From assembly GCF_018687715.1 (NCBI RefSeq), contig NC_056752.1, positions 53,042,653 to 53,106,652 on the forward strand: DNA of 64,000 nucleotides. Reading direction: 5' to 3'. Made by a program: the position numbers and the translations under genes. Positions 36,680 through 49,099 of this stretch are shown piece by piece. Under the pieces are notes generated by a model, which was given only the letters and a program-made list of their open reading frames with translations, did no database searches and was not told the origin of the DNA. Position 1 is the stretch's first letter, and each line of letters starts with the position of its first letter. Origin of the DNA: Carya illinoinensis. Lineage: Eukaryota > Streptophyta > Magnoliopsida > Fagales > Juglandaceae.

Positions 36680-39260
36680 TTAGATTGATTTCTTCTTCTT
36701 TCTCGATTGGTGGGTATGATTTGTACATCTCATACTTCTGTCTTTCCTATGATTCGCCCTCTCATCTCTATCAACCCGTTGGACCCGGCCCTTCCCTTCA
36801 TGTACACTGCATCGGACTGGTTCCTTCAAGAGCTTCTTAAGCTTTGGGTCTTCTAAAAATCCATTTGATCTCATCTCGGTATAGAACTCCCTGGCCTTGA
36901 TCAACCACCCACACACTGCCAGCCCTTGTACCAGCACCGAGTAATGCGAGGAATTGGGCACTATTTCATATTGTTTCATTTCCACAAATACCTTCAATGC
37001 ATGGTCAGGTTGCTCCAGTTCGAAGAACTTGCCAAGAATTATTAGAAAGGTATCCCCAGTAGGACCTAAACCAGCTTTCTTCATTCGATTAAGAACTTCC
37101 AATGTTCCCTCAAAACCTGCACTCTTAAGAAATGCATGGTAAGTCTCCATGGTTGGAATGAGATTCTCCTGCATCATAGTGGTCAATATATTTCTTGCCT
37201 CCTCAAACCTTTTTGCTTCACACAGAGGGTGTATCATTGAGTTGTAAGTGGTAGAATCCGGTTGCAAACCTAAACCTTTCATTTTCTCCAGGATTTTGAG
37301 AGCTTCCTCAAAGCAATTCTCTTGAGTTAGTACGTATATTAATGAATTGTAAACCTCAAGGCCTATGATCCAACTTCGTTTCTTCATTTCATCATAGAGT
37401 CTAAGTGAATCAAAGAGATTCCCGACCTTTGAGAAACAGGAAATCATGAGGGTATATGAAGTTGCATCTGGTGTAATACAGCATCTAGACATTTCTCTCC
37501 AAACTCTCTTTGCTTCAAATACATCTAGAGATGCATTACACCATGCATTGAGAATAATGTTAAAGCCCTCAGTCTCCAGTGGGAATAATTTTTTGTTTAC
37601 AAACATAAATTCTTCAGCCTCCTCAATGTTTCCATATTTACAGAGTGCCTTCAGAACGGTGTGGAATGCTTCCTGATCAGGGGTCAACCTGAATGTCTCC
37701 ATTATGTGGAATGTTCGAATGGCCTTGCATGGATCATTTGCAGATGCATATCTGATTATTACCAAATGGAAACATAGATAGATCAATAACTTGAATTAAC
37801 ATTTGTGTATAATTAAAGATAAAGCATAATATTTATCCAGTATTCTCCTGCATCACATTTAATTATTGACAATTTTCACTCAAACATTAAAATGCAAACT
37901 TCAGCAAATCCATCTGCATGAAGTATGAGATGTTAACAAATTGAGAACGGCAAGAAAGAAGGAGAACATAAAACTTTGTGAGGAAAGTTTTACACTAATC
38001 GCTTTGGTTTTTTTTTTTTTTTTACACCACGTGATATTTTTTTCTTTTATTAATTATTATGTGTTTAATATTCTTTTACAAGCACCCAATACAAATAAGA
38101 AACTACAGCAAAATAACTAAGAGAAACAAAACAAATATTTATGTGGTTTGACCTACGTCCAAATGTAGTACCTGGCAACTGAACGGGAAACTCAGCAAAA
38201 GAAATACAATCAGAGATGATCCCGAGTTCTTCTAACTATATCACGAAACTTAGCATAATATATATGGATCTAAAACTCTTTGAATTATACAAGGAAAAAA
38301 GTCGTTATTCAGGAATGAAAAGAGAAACTAGTGTGAAAATCTTAGAACTTTAAGTTCCAATCAACTTATCAAAAAAAAAACTTTAGAAGCTCGAATCAAC
38401 TTGCGTGGATGCACCAAAGCAAGAACTTAGACAACCCCATAGAATCACTTTTTAAGCTTTATATGGTAGAAAAACTACAGTTACTATCTCAAATATCAGT
38501 TTTACAACTACAAATAGTGTGAACTAGTAGAAAAGCAATATATGTATATTGACGCATACTTATATCAATCAATGACAACATACATGTAACATACCTTACT
38601 TTAAACAAAGTAGAGTGAGACAAGAGCACAACCTCACCTATCAATCATAATAAGCATTGCCCGACGAGTGTCCATTTTAAAACGGTGTGTGTGCATGTCC
38701 CGAATCAAACACCAAGCAATATTAAACTTTCTATGATCGCCCAAAATCCATATCATCAAATAGCAAGCTTTTTCATCAGTGCAGCCCCATTTCTCACCCA
38801 ATTTGAAAGCCAAAAATGCCAGTCTCCACTCTTCCCTCGATTCCCAAATCGCAGAGCAAACAATTTCTCGATTCACTTCGATGCCTGACTCGTCAAGAGA
38901 CACCATGGCCTTCGCTTCTGAGGAACACTGGGAGACTCCTCTGAGCATCTCAAGGAATCGGGGAAGACCCGGGTCGTGCGTGCCGTGGGTGGTTTTGAAT
39001 TTGTAATTGTCAAAGTCAAATGGATATTGGTAATTTTGAGCTGAGAAGGGTTGGAAGGTTGAGAAACAGCGGGTCCGTGAAGGGGGTAAATTACATGTTT
39101 GATGAAATGCGCGAAAGAGGTAACGAAGGAATGGCTGAAGTATAGCTGTAGCCGGAGAAGGAGAGGGTGATCGAGTGATGGGGTGGAGTATGGAGAAGGG
39201 TAGGAAGAAGTGCGGATCCGTTCGTGGCAGTCTCCTCGCAAGGGAGGGAAGATGTGCCAT
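36680..39260 (-). CDS. Pentatricopeptide repeat protein, At1g80880-like, probably mitochondrial
   Basis: Exons 39260-38638 and 37751-36680, 1695 bp, 564 residues. The 886-bp intron has a GTGAGG donor and a CAG acceptor and splits an Arg codon in AMLIMIDRYASAN. The ATG at 39260 (MAHLPSLARRLPR) is used because the in-frame codon at 39272 is TTG. The Arg/Ser/Pro-rich N-terminus suggests an organelle presequence. P-type PPR units follow: TPDQEAFHTVLKALCKYGNI, ETEGFNIILNAWCNASLDV, TPDATSYTLMISCFSKVGN, EVYNSLIYVLTQENCFEEAL, QPDSTTYNSMIHPLCEAKRF, PTGDTFLIILGKFFELEQPD and PNSSHYSVLVQGLAVCGWLI. PPR proteins bind organelle RNA; the target here is unknown. The end is a very basic tail (HTHQSRKKKKSI). 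Assignment to At1g80880 is supported by position next to MRS2 and J8. Confidence 0.88.
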
Positions 39261-40870
39261 CGGGTCTACCAAAAGCAGTGCGACATTTTGGAGTACTTAA
39301 CCGTTAAGTTTATATGCGTGTATATAGATAGTATCTAATCTATTTTACCGACCAGTTTTAATACCTATTTAACCAGGAGTGTTGCATGTAAAAACAGGTT
39401 TAACTACTAATAATATGTACAAGTTTTAAATAGATAAATCTTATATAAATTATTTATAAAAGAGTGGAACTCATTAATAAATAATAATTTTATTATACTT
39501 TTTTTAAGTATGATCTTCTTAAGTTTGTCTATTTAAAACTTGTATGTTAAAATAAAATAAAAAAACAAGAAAATACACATAAGTAGATCAATGATTTGTA
39601 AGTAAAGTTACTCTATTCTTAAGTCTATATCTAGAACATACCATCTACATTACTTAGGGTAGGTTTGGATAGTGAGATAAAAAATTTTATAAAAAAAAGT
39701 TTAAAATATTATTTTTTAATATTATTATTATTTTAAAATTTTAAAAATTTAATTGAGATTTGAAAAAGTTAAATTATTTATTTTATTTTGTATGAAAATT
39801 TTAAAAAATTATAATAATAAAATAGATCTCATCCCATCTCACTTGCCAGATCTGTCCTAAATGGTAAGATGTAATTTATAAAATTCAAATTTTAAAATTA
39901 TCTTTCAAATTAAATTAAAGTTCCGTGATGTAAACATTTTAGTAGTTGTATAGTAAACATAGAATTTTTCGTGTAAAAAACAAATAAATAAGTTTTGGAG
40001 ATCTTAGTAACTTATCATAGCCCGAGTTTCATTTATCTGTCACATCCACCAAATCAAGAAGCAAAAACCTCTTCCCAATACTCGTTAGCATCGAGTCCAG
40101 GAAAACCTCTTCGCAGCACCCTTTACCGTCGCTGGATTATAATCAATATTAACCACCTTCAAGTCTTTTGTAACCAGACGGAGTTTGTACAATTTATTCC
40201 AAAATAAAATTAGATGTATTAAAATCACGAGTCATAAAGAAATGTTGACTTTACCCAGTTCTAAAAACCGACACAGCATACTGCCTCATGTATTTCCACA
40301 CGAGTGTTACTAAGCACGCTGCACATCACATTACCAAAGAACATAAAACATGTCTATTAAGAAGGTATATAGCGGCAGACCCTTTCCACTACAAAAGTTA
40401 AAACAAGCAGGGGCAACTGAGAGCGCATACCGGATCTTCTAGTGCAGGCCAGCTTTTAAGGCTCTGATGCAAGCCAGCATTGAGATATCTTGGATTATAG
40501 GTTAAATTCTTCAATATTCGGAATGCGGAGGCCGCTGCCATCCACGGGTGACTCGGCTTGGAGAACAATCTTCTCAAACCTAGTATCCACTGCTACTTCT
40601 CCAACTATATACCCAACGGTTCACTTCTCCATACCAATTACAATCATAGTGCTCCGCCCTTCTAAGACACATTTGATAGATAGGACGTTCCCCGCCCTAA
40701 TATGCAATTAATGGACATTCTAACAAAATTTCTTACAATTGAACCTATATTGACTCAAAAGAATTGCTCTAAAATAGAGCCAATATCTACCATAATATCT
40801 TTAGAGTACAAGGGTAAAACAATAATGATTTTCTCCTCTGTACTTTCCTAGTTGCAGTCTCGTGACAAAT
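39261..40870. other. Spacer between PPR and MRS2 genes
   Basis: PPR promoter at the left, one MITE copy (39662-39858), then AT-rich sequence and the MRS2 3' UTR (about 40500-40870). A minus-strand stretch at 40603-40502 translates cleanly to DTRFEKIVLQAESPVDGSGL and GLRIPNIEEFNL before a stop. It is unassigned and discussed in the findings. Confidence 0.45.
39662..39858 (+). repeat. MITE-like dispersed repeat, family A, copy 6
   Basis: Starts 'ggtttggatagtgagata', with the TTAATATTATTATTATT block, 'gagatttgaaaaagttaaat', 'atttattttattttgtatga' and an end 'atctcatcccatctcact'. Family order is retained and the copy carries several small changes. Confidence 0.65.
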
Positions 40871-43096
40871 TTATAGTTGCATTAGCCTTCTGTGCTTGAA
40901 GAACCACATGAATGCGCTGAATATCGCAACCCCAATAATTCCTGTGATTACAAGTACCCACTTAAATGCACTAGTGTGATCGAATAAGGATATTTCAAAG
41001 TTCATGCCAAAGATCCCTGCCACCACCCCAAAGATCGCAACAACAAATGTAGCAGTTGTGAGTAGCAGCTCAAATTGGATCAGCTGATTCCGAACGTTAT
41101 CCTGCATGCATAAACCTCATATCAACTTCCATTTTTAAATGCTTGTTTTAGTATAAATGATGTCATTGGGATTAAAGACTCAGACAATGACCTCATCATA
41201 AATCTTCAAAATAATTCTGTGTGGCCTGTTTGTTGCGACTTGTATGGTTTTTGGCTTTCACTAATCTCATTATCACCTTGAATTTTCTATTGGCTTCTAG
41301 ATATATGTTTGTATCACATTTTTAGGGGTACTAAAAGCTATTGATAGAAATCGTTTACTGTAATGGAATTATTTGGTTGAATAGATATCAACATCCTTGA
41401 TGGAGGTCAACCAAAACATTTTCAACAGATAATAAGATTGTTATGAAATTTTCTAAGAGGATGCCTCCTGGTATGCTTATGAGTGGTGAGCGTTGGCATT
41501 GGAACCTTTTGACATAAAGATGAATGCCACTAGGGTATCCTGTGATGTTCTTTCTGTTTGGATCAAGTGCTTGGATTTTAGTACATATACCAAGTAAGGG
41601 GAAATTAAAAGGGGAAAAAAAAAAAGTACCAGCTGGATATTGATGAAATCTTCCGTGTCATCGATGTACTCCTTCAACTGAAACAAGTTTAAGAAAATGA
41701 TTTTTAGTCGCTTAATCCTACACAAGAAAATGAGAAGTAAAAATACTATTTTTTTTTATTGATGAGATAAATAGGCATAGCCCAAGAACAAGAAGTAAAA
41801 ATAGTAACATAATGTATGCTGTAATACCGATGTCAACTTGTTTAGGGTGCTATCAATGACAACAAAATATGCTTCCAACAACATCTCGAGCTCTTCTATA
41901 CTTTCTGTGGCACTCTCAGAACTCCTCATGCTCTCGTGTCTGCTCCTTACAATGCTCAAGCTTTTCTCAAGTTTCCGGGCTTCACGGGGTGAAGAAAAAG
42001 GAGAAACAGGAGCAGAAACAGATGTAACATCTGTTGATCTGTATCCCATCAATGACAGATCACCACAAAATGATGTTTCCATCCTTTTTTTCTTCTCCGT
42101 AAGATACATTTCAGCCATATCTCCATCATCATCCATGAGTTGCTCTATTTCATCTCTAACCTAGTAGATGCAACTCAAAAATGAGAGCAGTAGGAAAAGG
42201 AGAAGAGGAGGGGGGGAGAAGGGGTGCAGGGGGAAGGAAGAAAAAAGATACCTTTTGCAAAATTTTATTTGGATAAGTACAAAAAAATGAATAACATGAA
42301 AGATATAGGGCTGTCAATAGGTGTGGTAGGGATATGGTCACTAAACTGATCAAACATTTGTATACTTCCTGTGTACTTGGGTTATGCCTATTCGTGATAA
42401 TAAAATTCTTATTAATTATCAAAAAAAAAAATTGATCAAAATTTGATCAGCATCAAATAAGATTTGACAGTCCAAGTTCAAATATGGTACTTCTTAAGAT
42501 TTGGTCATTATCAGGTCGAAAATAAACTTGGATATTTGATTGGATTAAGATCTGATTCTTATTATAATACAAAGTAGTGAAACATATATATATATATACA
42601 TCGATAAATTATTTTAAAGATAAATTCGTCTTCTTAACAAAGAATGAATACATGACAGATATATTACAGAAATACATACTCGAATTAGATGTGCTTTTCT
42701 GTACTTCTATTTGAATTTGAATTTGATTTCATCTTTTTATAAATCTGTGTTTTAGGTTCTTAGGTTTCAAATTTTTAGTGTGATCCTGCCAGACATGTAC
42801 TAAACCCATCAATAGCCCTAGCAACTATACAGTACCTTCTGCACTCTTCGAGTCAACGCAACAAGCCTGCTTTTCAATCTACGCGCTCGTTCCAAATTGA
42901 GTGTACTGATCTTAGATGTAAGTTCATCTAGTAATGGATATGCTTCAATTTCTAATCCTGCTGCCTTTGGAAAATTCAAATATCAAATGAGTTATGAGAT
43001 ATTCATGTTAACAGTTGATACACATGCTCCAAACCAATAAATACATGATGAAACAGGCTAACGTGACCTTCACATTAACAAAGAGCACAAGCAGTC

Positions 43097-43183
<87 letters not shown>

Positions 43184-44785
43184 TAAAACGTTATCACAGA
43201 AAGACCCATAAGAGCTCTGATTTCCCCTACAGATTTGAAGATAGATGTAGAAGCATTGTGAAAGAGAAGACTAAAAACCTAAACAGGAGCTGAACAATGC
43301 TGCACAAATTAAATACTGTTTGAACACAAGTATCACCATCAAAAAATCCAAGGGACCTTCCAAAATGCATAAACACAAATGGACCTTCACCAAATCCATT
43401 AATCATTAGAATCTAGTGTACAACAATCTTCAAACTGCTGCTTATGAGTTAAGGATGAAATAGAGAAATTATTATCCATCTATCATTTTGGTCCTTTTTC
43501 AATTTTTTTCATGGCACAATTTGAACCCATGTTTCTTTTTCTTTTTTTCCCCTACCAACCAAAAGACCAGTGCATATAATGTTGCCTCTGGTGAACTTTT
43601 TTTCCTTCTAACAGTCAGAATAAGATGTCAAAAATATCTCCAATATAAGTAGGAGAAAACCATGGTTCAAAGTTCAACAGAAGGGCCAAAACTTTTATTT
43701 CCATGAGAAATGTTAGCTCTCAACTTCTTCAGGCTTCTAAAAATAAATCTATGTCCTGTATTTATACTCTCCAGCCCCTCTATCACCCCTCTCATATTGA
43801 GAGAACCAAATTCTTTTTGTTTCACATGAATGCTAAAGGCCCAGTCCATACCCATAATTTTTTGTGTCATCTCCCTATATGTGAGCAAAACTGAAGACAG
43901 GAACAAGAACCAAACTCAGCAGATTGAAGTCCAGGAAAGGGATGACTTGCACTTCTACAGTTTGTTTAATAGTCAATGAAGCCTGCCAAGCCCATAAACA
44001 GGTATAGAAAGGATATATGACTTGGGTGAATATTTCAGAAAAAAGGTCTTTTACTAACGGTAGAAAGCACTCATCTTGGCCAAAAGTTTAAACAACCCTC
44101 ATATAGCTCTAACAAATGCACTGACAAACGAGGGAGAGAGCAAAGACTAACAGTGAGTGAATTGTACATTTAGAGTTGATCCTGTACGCACCTGAGAATC
44201 AAGAAATGTACAAGCAGCCTCCAAGGCAACTTCAAGGGCCCTAAACTCAAATGGCAAATAGTCTGGTGATGGGCTCCCAAACACAACATTTTCCAAATTT
44301 CTACTTCCCCTCCTTTGGTTCAAGTCGGTGGCATCTGACTGCCAGACCTCACTTGCAGCATTTGTTGTCAATCGACGTTGTAGCTCCACCACATAATGCA
44401 ATACAGAACTATCTAGGGAATTTAATAAAAGAACCTCATCGGCAGTGATAATACAACGAATTTGCTCCAAGTTTACAACAATAGCCTTCTCCCTACCCAG
44501 GATCGTTGAGGGGTAAACAAATAAGGGATCAAGCAGCCGCAGATCGCGGGCGGGAAGATCACAACGCCGCATCATAGTGAATTTGTCAACCTCAATGACT
44601 TGGGAATTCCCAGATGCATCAACACGAATCCAAGATCGAAGGCCTTGGCCCCGCTTCTTCAGCCCCAAAACATCCATTCCCTGAAAAGGTTGCCGCCCAC
44701 TGGCTGGAGATCGATAAGCTGCATCCCTCAGGTCTATAGCTGAATGAGTTTTCGGAGGGAGCAGGTGTTCTTTAAGATCCGCCAT
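40871..44785 (-). CDS. MRS2: Magnesium transporter MRS2-1/MRS2-10 type (CorA family)
   Basis: Membrane Mg2+ channel of the CorA/MRS2/MGT family. Exons 44785-44192, 42964-42836, 42160-41828, 41677-41630, 41101-40871; 1335 bp, 444 residues, all GT-AG and in frame. The ATG at 44785 (MADLKEHLLPP) is the first ATG in frame; further upstream only GTG occurs. Seen: DVLGLKKRGQGLRSWIRVD, EVDKFTMMRRCDLPARDLRL, ILGREKAIVVNLEQIRCIIT, DYLPFEFRALEVALEAACTF, EAYPLLDELTSKISTLNLER, DEIEQLMDDDGDMAEMYLTE, MLLEAYFVVIDSTLNKLTS, then two C-terminal membrane helices (about 383-400 and 417-436). The signature GMN sits at 400-402 (IFGMNFE). The length matches Arabidopsis MRS2-1 and MRS2-10 closely, and local gene order favours the At1g80900 lineage. 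Introns carry a poly-G/GA tract and two micro LINE insertions. Confidence 0.95.
41746..41790 (-). mobile_element. Micro LINE-tail insertion with 13-bp TSD (MRS2 intron 3)
   Basis: A 45-base insert begins with a T run and contains 'ataggcatagcccaag', the reverse of the LINE 3' motif 'cttgggctatgcctatt'. Direct repeats agaagtaaaaata flank it (41733-41745 and 41791-41803). It lies in the intron between exons 3 and 4. Confidence 0.72.
42360..42431 (+). mobile_element. Short LINE 3'-end insertion (MRS2 intron 2)
   Basis: A 72-base insert, 'gtgtacttgggttatgccta' followed by a variable tail and a terminal A run. It is flanked by near-identical 12-13 base repeats, tgatcaaacattt (42347-42359) and tgatcaaaattt (42433-42444). 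Confidence 0.65.
43099..43182. repeat. (GA)n followed by a 49-base G homopolymer in MRS2 intron 1
   Basis: About 30 bases of AG repeat, then gaaaa and 49 consecutive G (43134-43182). The tract is intronic (intron 42965-44191). The G-run length may be affected by sequencing or assembly. Confidence 0.9.
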
Positions 44786-46859
44786 TAACAATGAGTTTTT
44801 AACCACCACAACTTCTTAAACAGCTGAAAAATCAAATGCACCCATTGTTTTAATGGTACAGTTACAATTACAATTACAAGTTGCAAAGATGAGATTTAAA
44901 ATCATATCACTAAGGCACTTGCTTGCCTTGAAGAAAGCTTACCCGTGATAAGTAATGATGCAACTCATTCACTGTAAGCACTTTGTATTTAGGTTTTCAG
45001 TATATGTAATCGTCTAGTGGATGATCTAACTTAATAAGTTGAAAGATGTTTTTTTATAAGTTGAAAGATGTTGCATGGTACGCAAAAATCAAACCTTCAA
45101 AAAGACAATGCCTATAACTTGGACTGGCCAAACAAGATGCCTTAATACTCTTGAATATTGGCTGTGATACATAAGACAAAAAAAAAATGAGCATAGCAAT
45201 CTTATGAATTTCATGGCTCGTTTAAACTCAAATCGTCCAAAAATTGAGACCCATAAGAACTAAAACTCCATTTGGCTAGGCACAACACAGAGTTCGACTT
45301 CTTCAACTAACTTAGAAGATAGCGCATTCTCATAAAGCTAAAACAACATGATACGTCATATTTAATCATTCTTTCACTCGATCTATCCGCTAACAAAAGG
45401 AGGAAGGACGAGTATCTTTCTTCATGATTTGAAGAAGAACTTTAAGGACTCAAGCAGCGTGTACACGCACGCGCGACCATGTATATTAGATGTACATGCT
45501 TTTACGTAAATTAAATCTATTATTAAAAAGATTAAAAACAAAGAAGAATCGTACTCAAGCTGTGCACCAGGAAATAACGGTAACTACCTGCAACAAAGAA
45601 ATTAGGGCGATCTTCCCGGACAGATGATCTGGTATCTCGGTTGAACGACTGTCGTTGATCGTACAGATCGGTCACGCGAAAACATAAAGCTAAAATACGA
45701 AGAGAAAAGAAAAGATCATATGAAAATGTAAATGTAAACAAAAATTCGGGAAAACATAGGAGCCTTAGATTTACCAGAAAGTGAACCCTCGCTGAGGAAG
45801 AGCGACCATCATAAAAAGAAGTATAAATTGGCAGTGGTTGGGTGTGCTCGAAGCAATAGAATTCAGAGCTGGAATCCGGAGAATAAAATTAATAATTTAA
45901 TACGGTGGCGTGATAAATTATAGGAGGTTAGGAGTAGCCCGCTCCATTTTATTGCTAGTCATTTTTTATTTTTATTTTTATTTTTTAATATTTTTAAAAA
46001 ATTAAAACATATTAATATACTTAATAATTAAATTTTTAATTATTAATTAAAATAAATTTCATAAACAATATACTGTAATTAGGCGGCAGAGTAATTTTTT
46101 CCTAAATTATAATCGTTGTAAAGTGCCACAAGCAAGAACTCAGGTTTGCTGCTTTTTTATTTTTTAAAATAGAAATGATATTTATAAATGTGCATAATTA
46201 ATTTTAAAAAAATGATAAATTAAAAAAAATATATATATATATAAATCACTTATTTAAATAATTTCAAGAAATAAATCGGGACTTATGAGTGACCGTTGGT
46301 ACTTTGACCCGAGATTCAAATACCCAACAGGTCCTGACTTGTGAGTGATCGTTGGTGCCGGCCAGCTTTTATTGATGGGAGTGCCCAGTATAAATTTTTT
46401 TATATTTTTTTAATATATTTAAATATTTTTAAAAATAAAAAATATATATTAATATACTAAAATTTACTTTTTTAATCATTAATTAAATAAAAAAATTAAA
46501 TATATAAACGATTAAAATGATAGAACAAACTCAGAAAATATACTAATATTTTCCTATGACTTAAGTGAGTTCTTAAGATATATGGGAAGAAAGAAAAATA
46601 ATTAGGCAAATATAAATATTAATAATGACTGATATAATATATTATAAATAATTAGTATTAAAATGGCCTAAAATATATGACGTTAATAAAGTATGAAAAT
46701 TTTATGTAAGAACTGTCTGCGCGTTTTCGTTAAATTATTCAGCTTCAACTATTTACAAGGCGAGGGAGAAATGAAATTATATACACAAATAAACAGCCAT
46801 TTTTGGTTGAAAGGCGTCGCTCCAACTCTTATATGATTATTAATTACAATTTACAACTT
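44786..46859. other. MRS2 upstream region and spacer to J8
   Basis: 44786-45900 likely holds the MRS2 leader and promoter, possibly with leader introns I could not place. It includes a 7-base micro insertion at 45051-45057. 45940-46860 is very AT-rich and contains the J8 3' UTR near its right end. No further gene is seen. Confidence 0.5.
45051..45057 (-). mobile_element. Seven-base poly-T insertion with 15-bp TSD
   Basis: Direct repeats aagttgaaagatgtt (45036-45050 and 45058-45072) flank 'tttttat'. The junction reads tttttttataag, the complement of the LINE tail 'cttataaaaa'. Simple slippage is less likely with a 15-base exact duplication, but the insert itself is too short to prove origin. 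Confidence 0.45.
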
Positions 46860-47549
46860 TCAAATATAAGGATTAATGTGAGACGAGTAGTCACGAATTC
46901 CTGCTCCTTCCCATCCCATCCACTCCTCCCACAACTCCCAATCAGGATCGTTCATTCCTCTCATTGACTCGTCCATATCGTCATTGTACGACTCAGACAA
47001 CGCCACCGATTCCCCTCTCAAATTACTCATCACAGTCTGCATATAAGTCATCACACACAAAAATTAATCAAATCACCACTCACAACGAATCAACAATTCC
47101 AGGCTCAGAAATAGAAAACATAAAAGATTCAGAAGAATCCGGAGGATAGGATTAGTACGTACATCGTAAGCTTCATTGATTTGGTGGAACTGCACACCAC
47201 AATTGCTTCCTCTGCATACGTCTGGATGATACTGAAATATGAAGTTAAAATCAATCAGAGAAGAAGACCTTAAAGTGATAACCATAATCGGATGAACAAA
47301 GGTTCCTAAAAATAAAACCTGCAAAGCAAGCTGTCTGAAAGCCTTCTTGATCTCAGATTCAGAGGCACCGGGTTGGATTCTCAGAGTCTTATAGGGGTCC
47401 ATCACAGAAGAAGATGAAGGTGAAGCAGAACAAAAAATAACCCTATTCACCATCTTCTTCTTCCTCCTCTGCCCATTCCTGAGCTGAAACCAAGAAGAAG
47501 AAGACGACCCATTACCACCAATAAATCCAGTCGCAGCAGCTGCAGCCAT
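46860..47549 (-). CDS. J8: Chaperone protein DnaJ 8-like, chloroplast (J8)
   Basis: Small J-domain co-chaperone of plastid Hsp70. Exons 47549-47319, 47231-47163, 47036-46860; 477 bp, 158 residues, GT-AG junctions, all phase 0. Residues 1-45 are Ser/Ala/Arg-rich ([20 protein letters not shown]), consistent with a transit peptide. The J domain starts at about 50 ([28 protein letters not shown]); HPD is at 79-81 in [20 protein letters not shown]. No Gly/Phe or zinc-finger region follows. The end [20 protein letters not shown] and SSHINPYI is the characteristic Arabidopsis J8 (At1g80920) tail. J8 is reported to affect Rubisco and photosynthesis; the role here is inferred by orthology. Confidence 0.93.
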
Positions 47550-48796
47550 TGATCATGTAAAAACTCAATACCACCCTTTCAAAGCTCCGGTTTTAAATAA
47601 AGCGAGAAAACGATGCCTTCGAAATACAAAAGGAATTCAAAAGGTTCTTGCTTGAAGACGATCCAATGGACTAGGCAGATTGATTTGGAATAAACATATA
47701 TAGAGGCCTGGCCTCGAGGGAAGAGGATTATTAAATAATGGATATAATAATAATAATGGATAGAAGTCGTTTTCAAACCGGGAATCTATCGACCTCACGT
47801 ACAATTATTAAATTTATAGTGGGCAAAAGCCTCGAGGGTCCTTATCCAGTGGGGGGTCAGGTTTGTGGTGCTGACGTTTGTTGTCGCATTTTGCGGGGAG
47901 AGAGAGAGAGAGAGAATCCGTGCTTATCTATTATTTTCCTTTTCTTTAATATGTCCCAGTCAGCAGATATCAATGTTTTTGGGTTTACATAGTCAGCCGA
48001 TATAATTGTTTCTGTTGTTTTTAGCCCAAGAAGTTATTTGGGGATATTGACTGAGTTTTTTGGACCTCTTGCATATCTTTATTTTTCAAATTTTTCTTTA
48101 GAGTTTTGTTAAGTACAAATATTATCGTGTATTTATTTATATATTAATATTAATTTTTTTATATTTAAAATTTAAATTAATATTATTTTTAATAAAATTT
48201 ATTTTTTGACCAATCATATTAAATTGATACATAAATTAGTCCACAATTATTCTTATAACTAGATTTTTCTTTTTCTTTATAAGATTATATACAAAATTGA
48301 TATGATTAAAAAAAAAGCCTTTGCTTGAACCAATTCACCATTCTCTAATGAAAGGTTAGTTTAAAGACTGTTAATAAACAATAGATGTGGGCATTTGACC
48401 CATTTTTTCTGAGGGTAGTGGTCTGTCCTTCAACCTGTTGGCAATTGAGCATTTCTGGTCATTGACAGGAAAAAAATATACATACATGTATATGTATTTG
48501 GGTATCTAACATGCACTAGTCCCCAAAGGAGGGGCATAGATGATGGGAATTCCGGAAAAGAGAGGGTAAGCCGTAAATTGGGGCTTTACAACAAAAGTTG
48601 TGGGATGGGAAAGCGCATTTTTCTGGGAATAAATCTAAGTTTTTCCATAATAAGAAACTGAATTACTGAGGATAAAAAACTAGTTGGACAACGTCGGGTT
48701 TCTCGAAGCGGCTGAAATGGTCATGTTCAAGACTCTCGTTTGTGACTCTAGCATTGGCAGCCAGCAATCGAGCTTTGAACCCTCAATTGTCTTTTA

Positions 48797-48935
48797 GGTT
48801 TGGTTAGATACCCAAAATCATCTTATCTCATTTTATCTGATTTTATCATTATAGTTTTTTTAAATTTTTACATAAAATATAATAAATAATTTAATTCTTA
48901 AAATAAAAATTATATTAAAAAATTATATTTTATGT
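48797..48935 (-). repeat. MITE-like dispersed repeat, family A, copy 7 (truncated, inverted)
   Basis: 'aggtttggttagatacccaa' is followed by 'atcatcttatctcatttta', 'atcattatagtttttttaaa' and 'acataaaatataataaataa'. It stops before the far terminus. Confidence 0.55.
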
Positions 48936-49099
48936 AAAATACTAGTCTTTCAGCATAAAGAAACTTACGTATGTTTTAATACATAAATCAAAAGCTAAAA
49001 CAAATAGCTTAATTCTAAGAAAATAAAACTTCTATTGAAGAGAAGCAACTGGATTATCTTTTTTCGGTGATTATTTTCTTGCACAGGCCCGAATTGGTT

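Noticed and set aside
38341..38395. Possible eighth micro retro-insertion ('atcaaaaaaaaa' between similar 22-base sequences)
   Set aside because: The flanking copies differ at several positions, so a target-site duplication is not convincing.
43015..43293. 92-codon frame with poly-Arg-Glu and poly-Gly
   Set aside because: Produced entirely by the GA repeat and the G homopolymer inside MRS2 intron 1.
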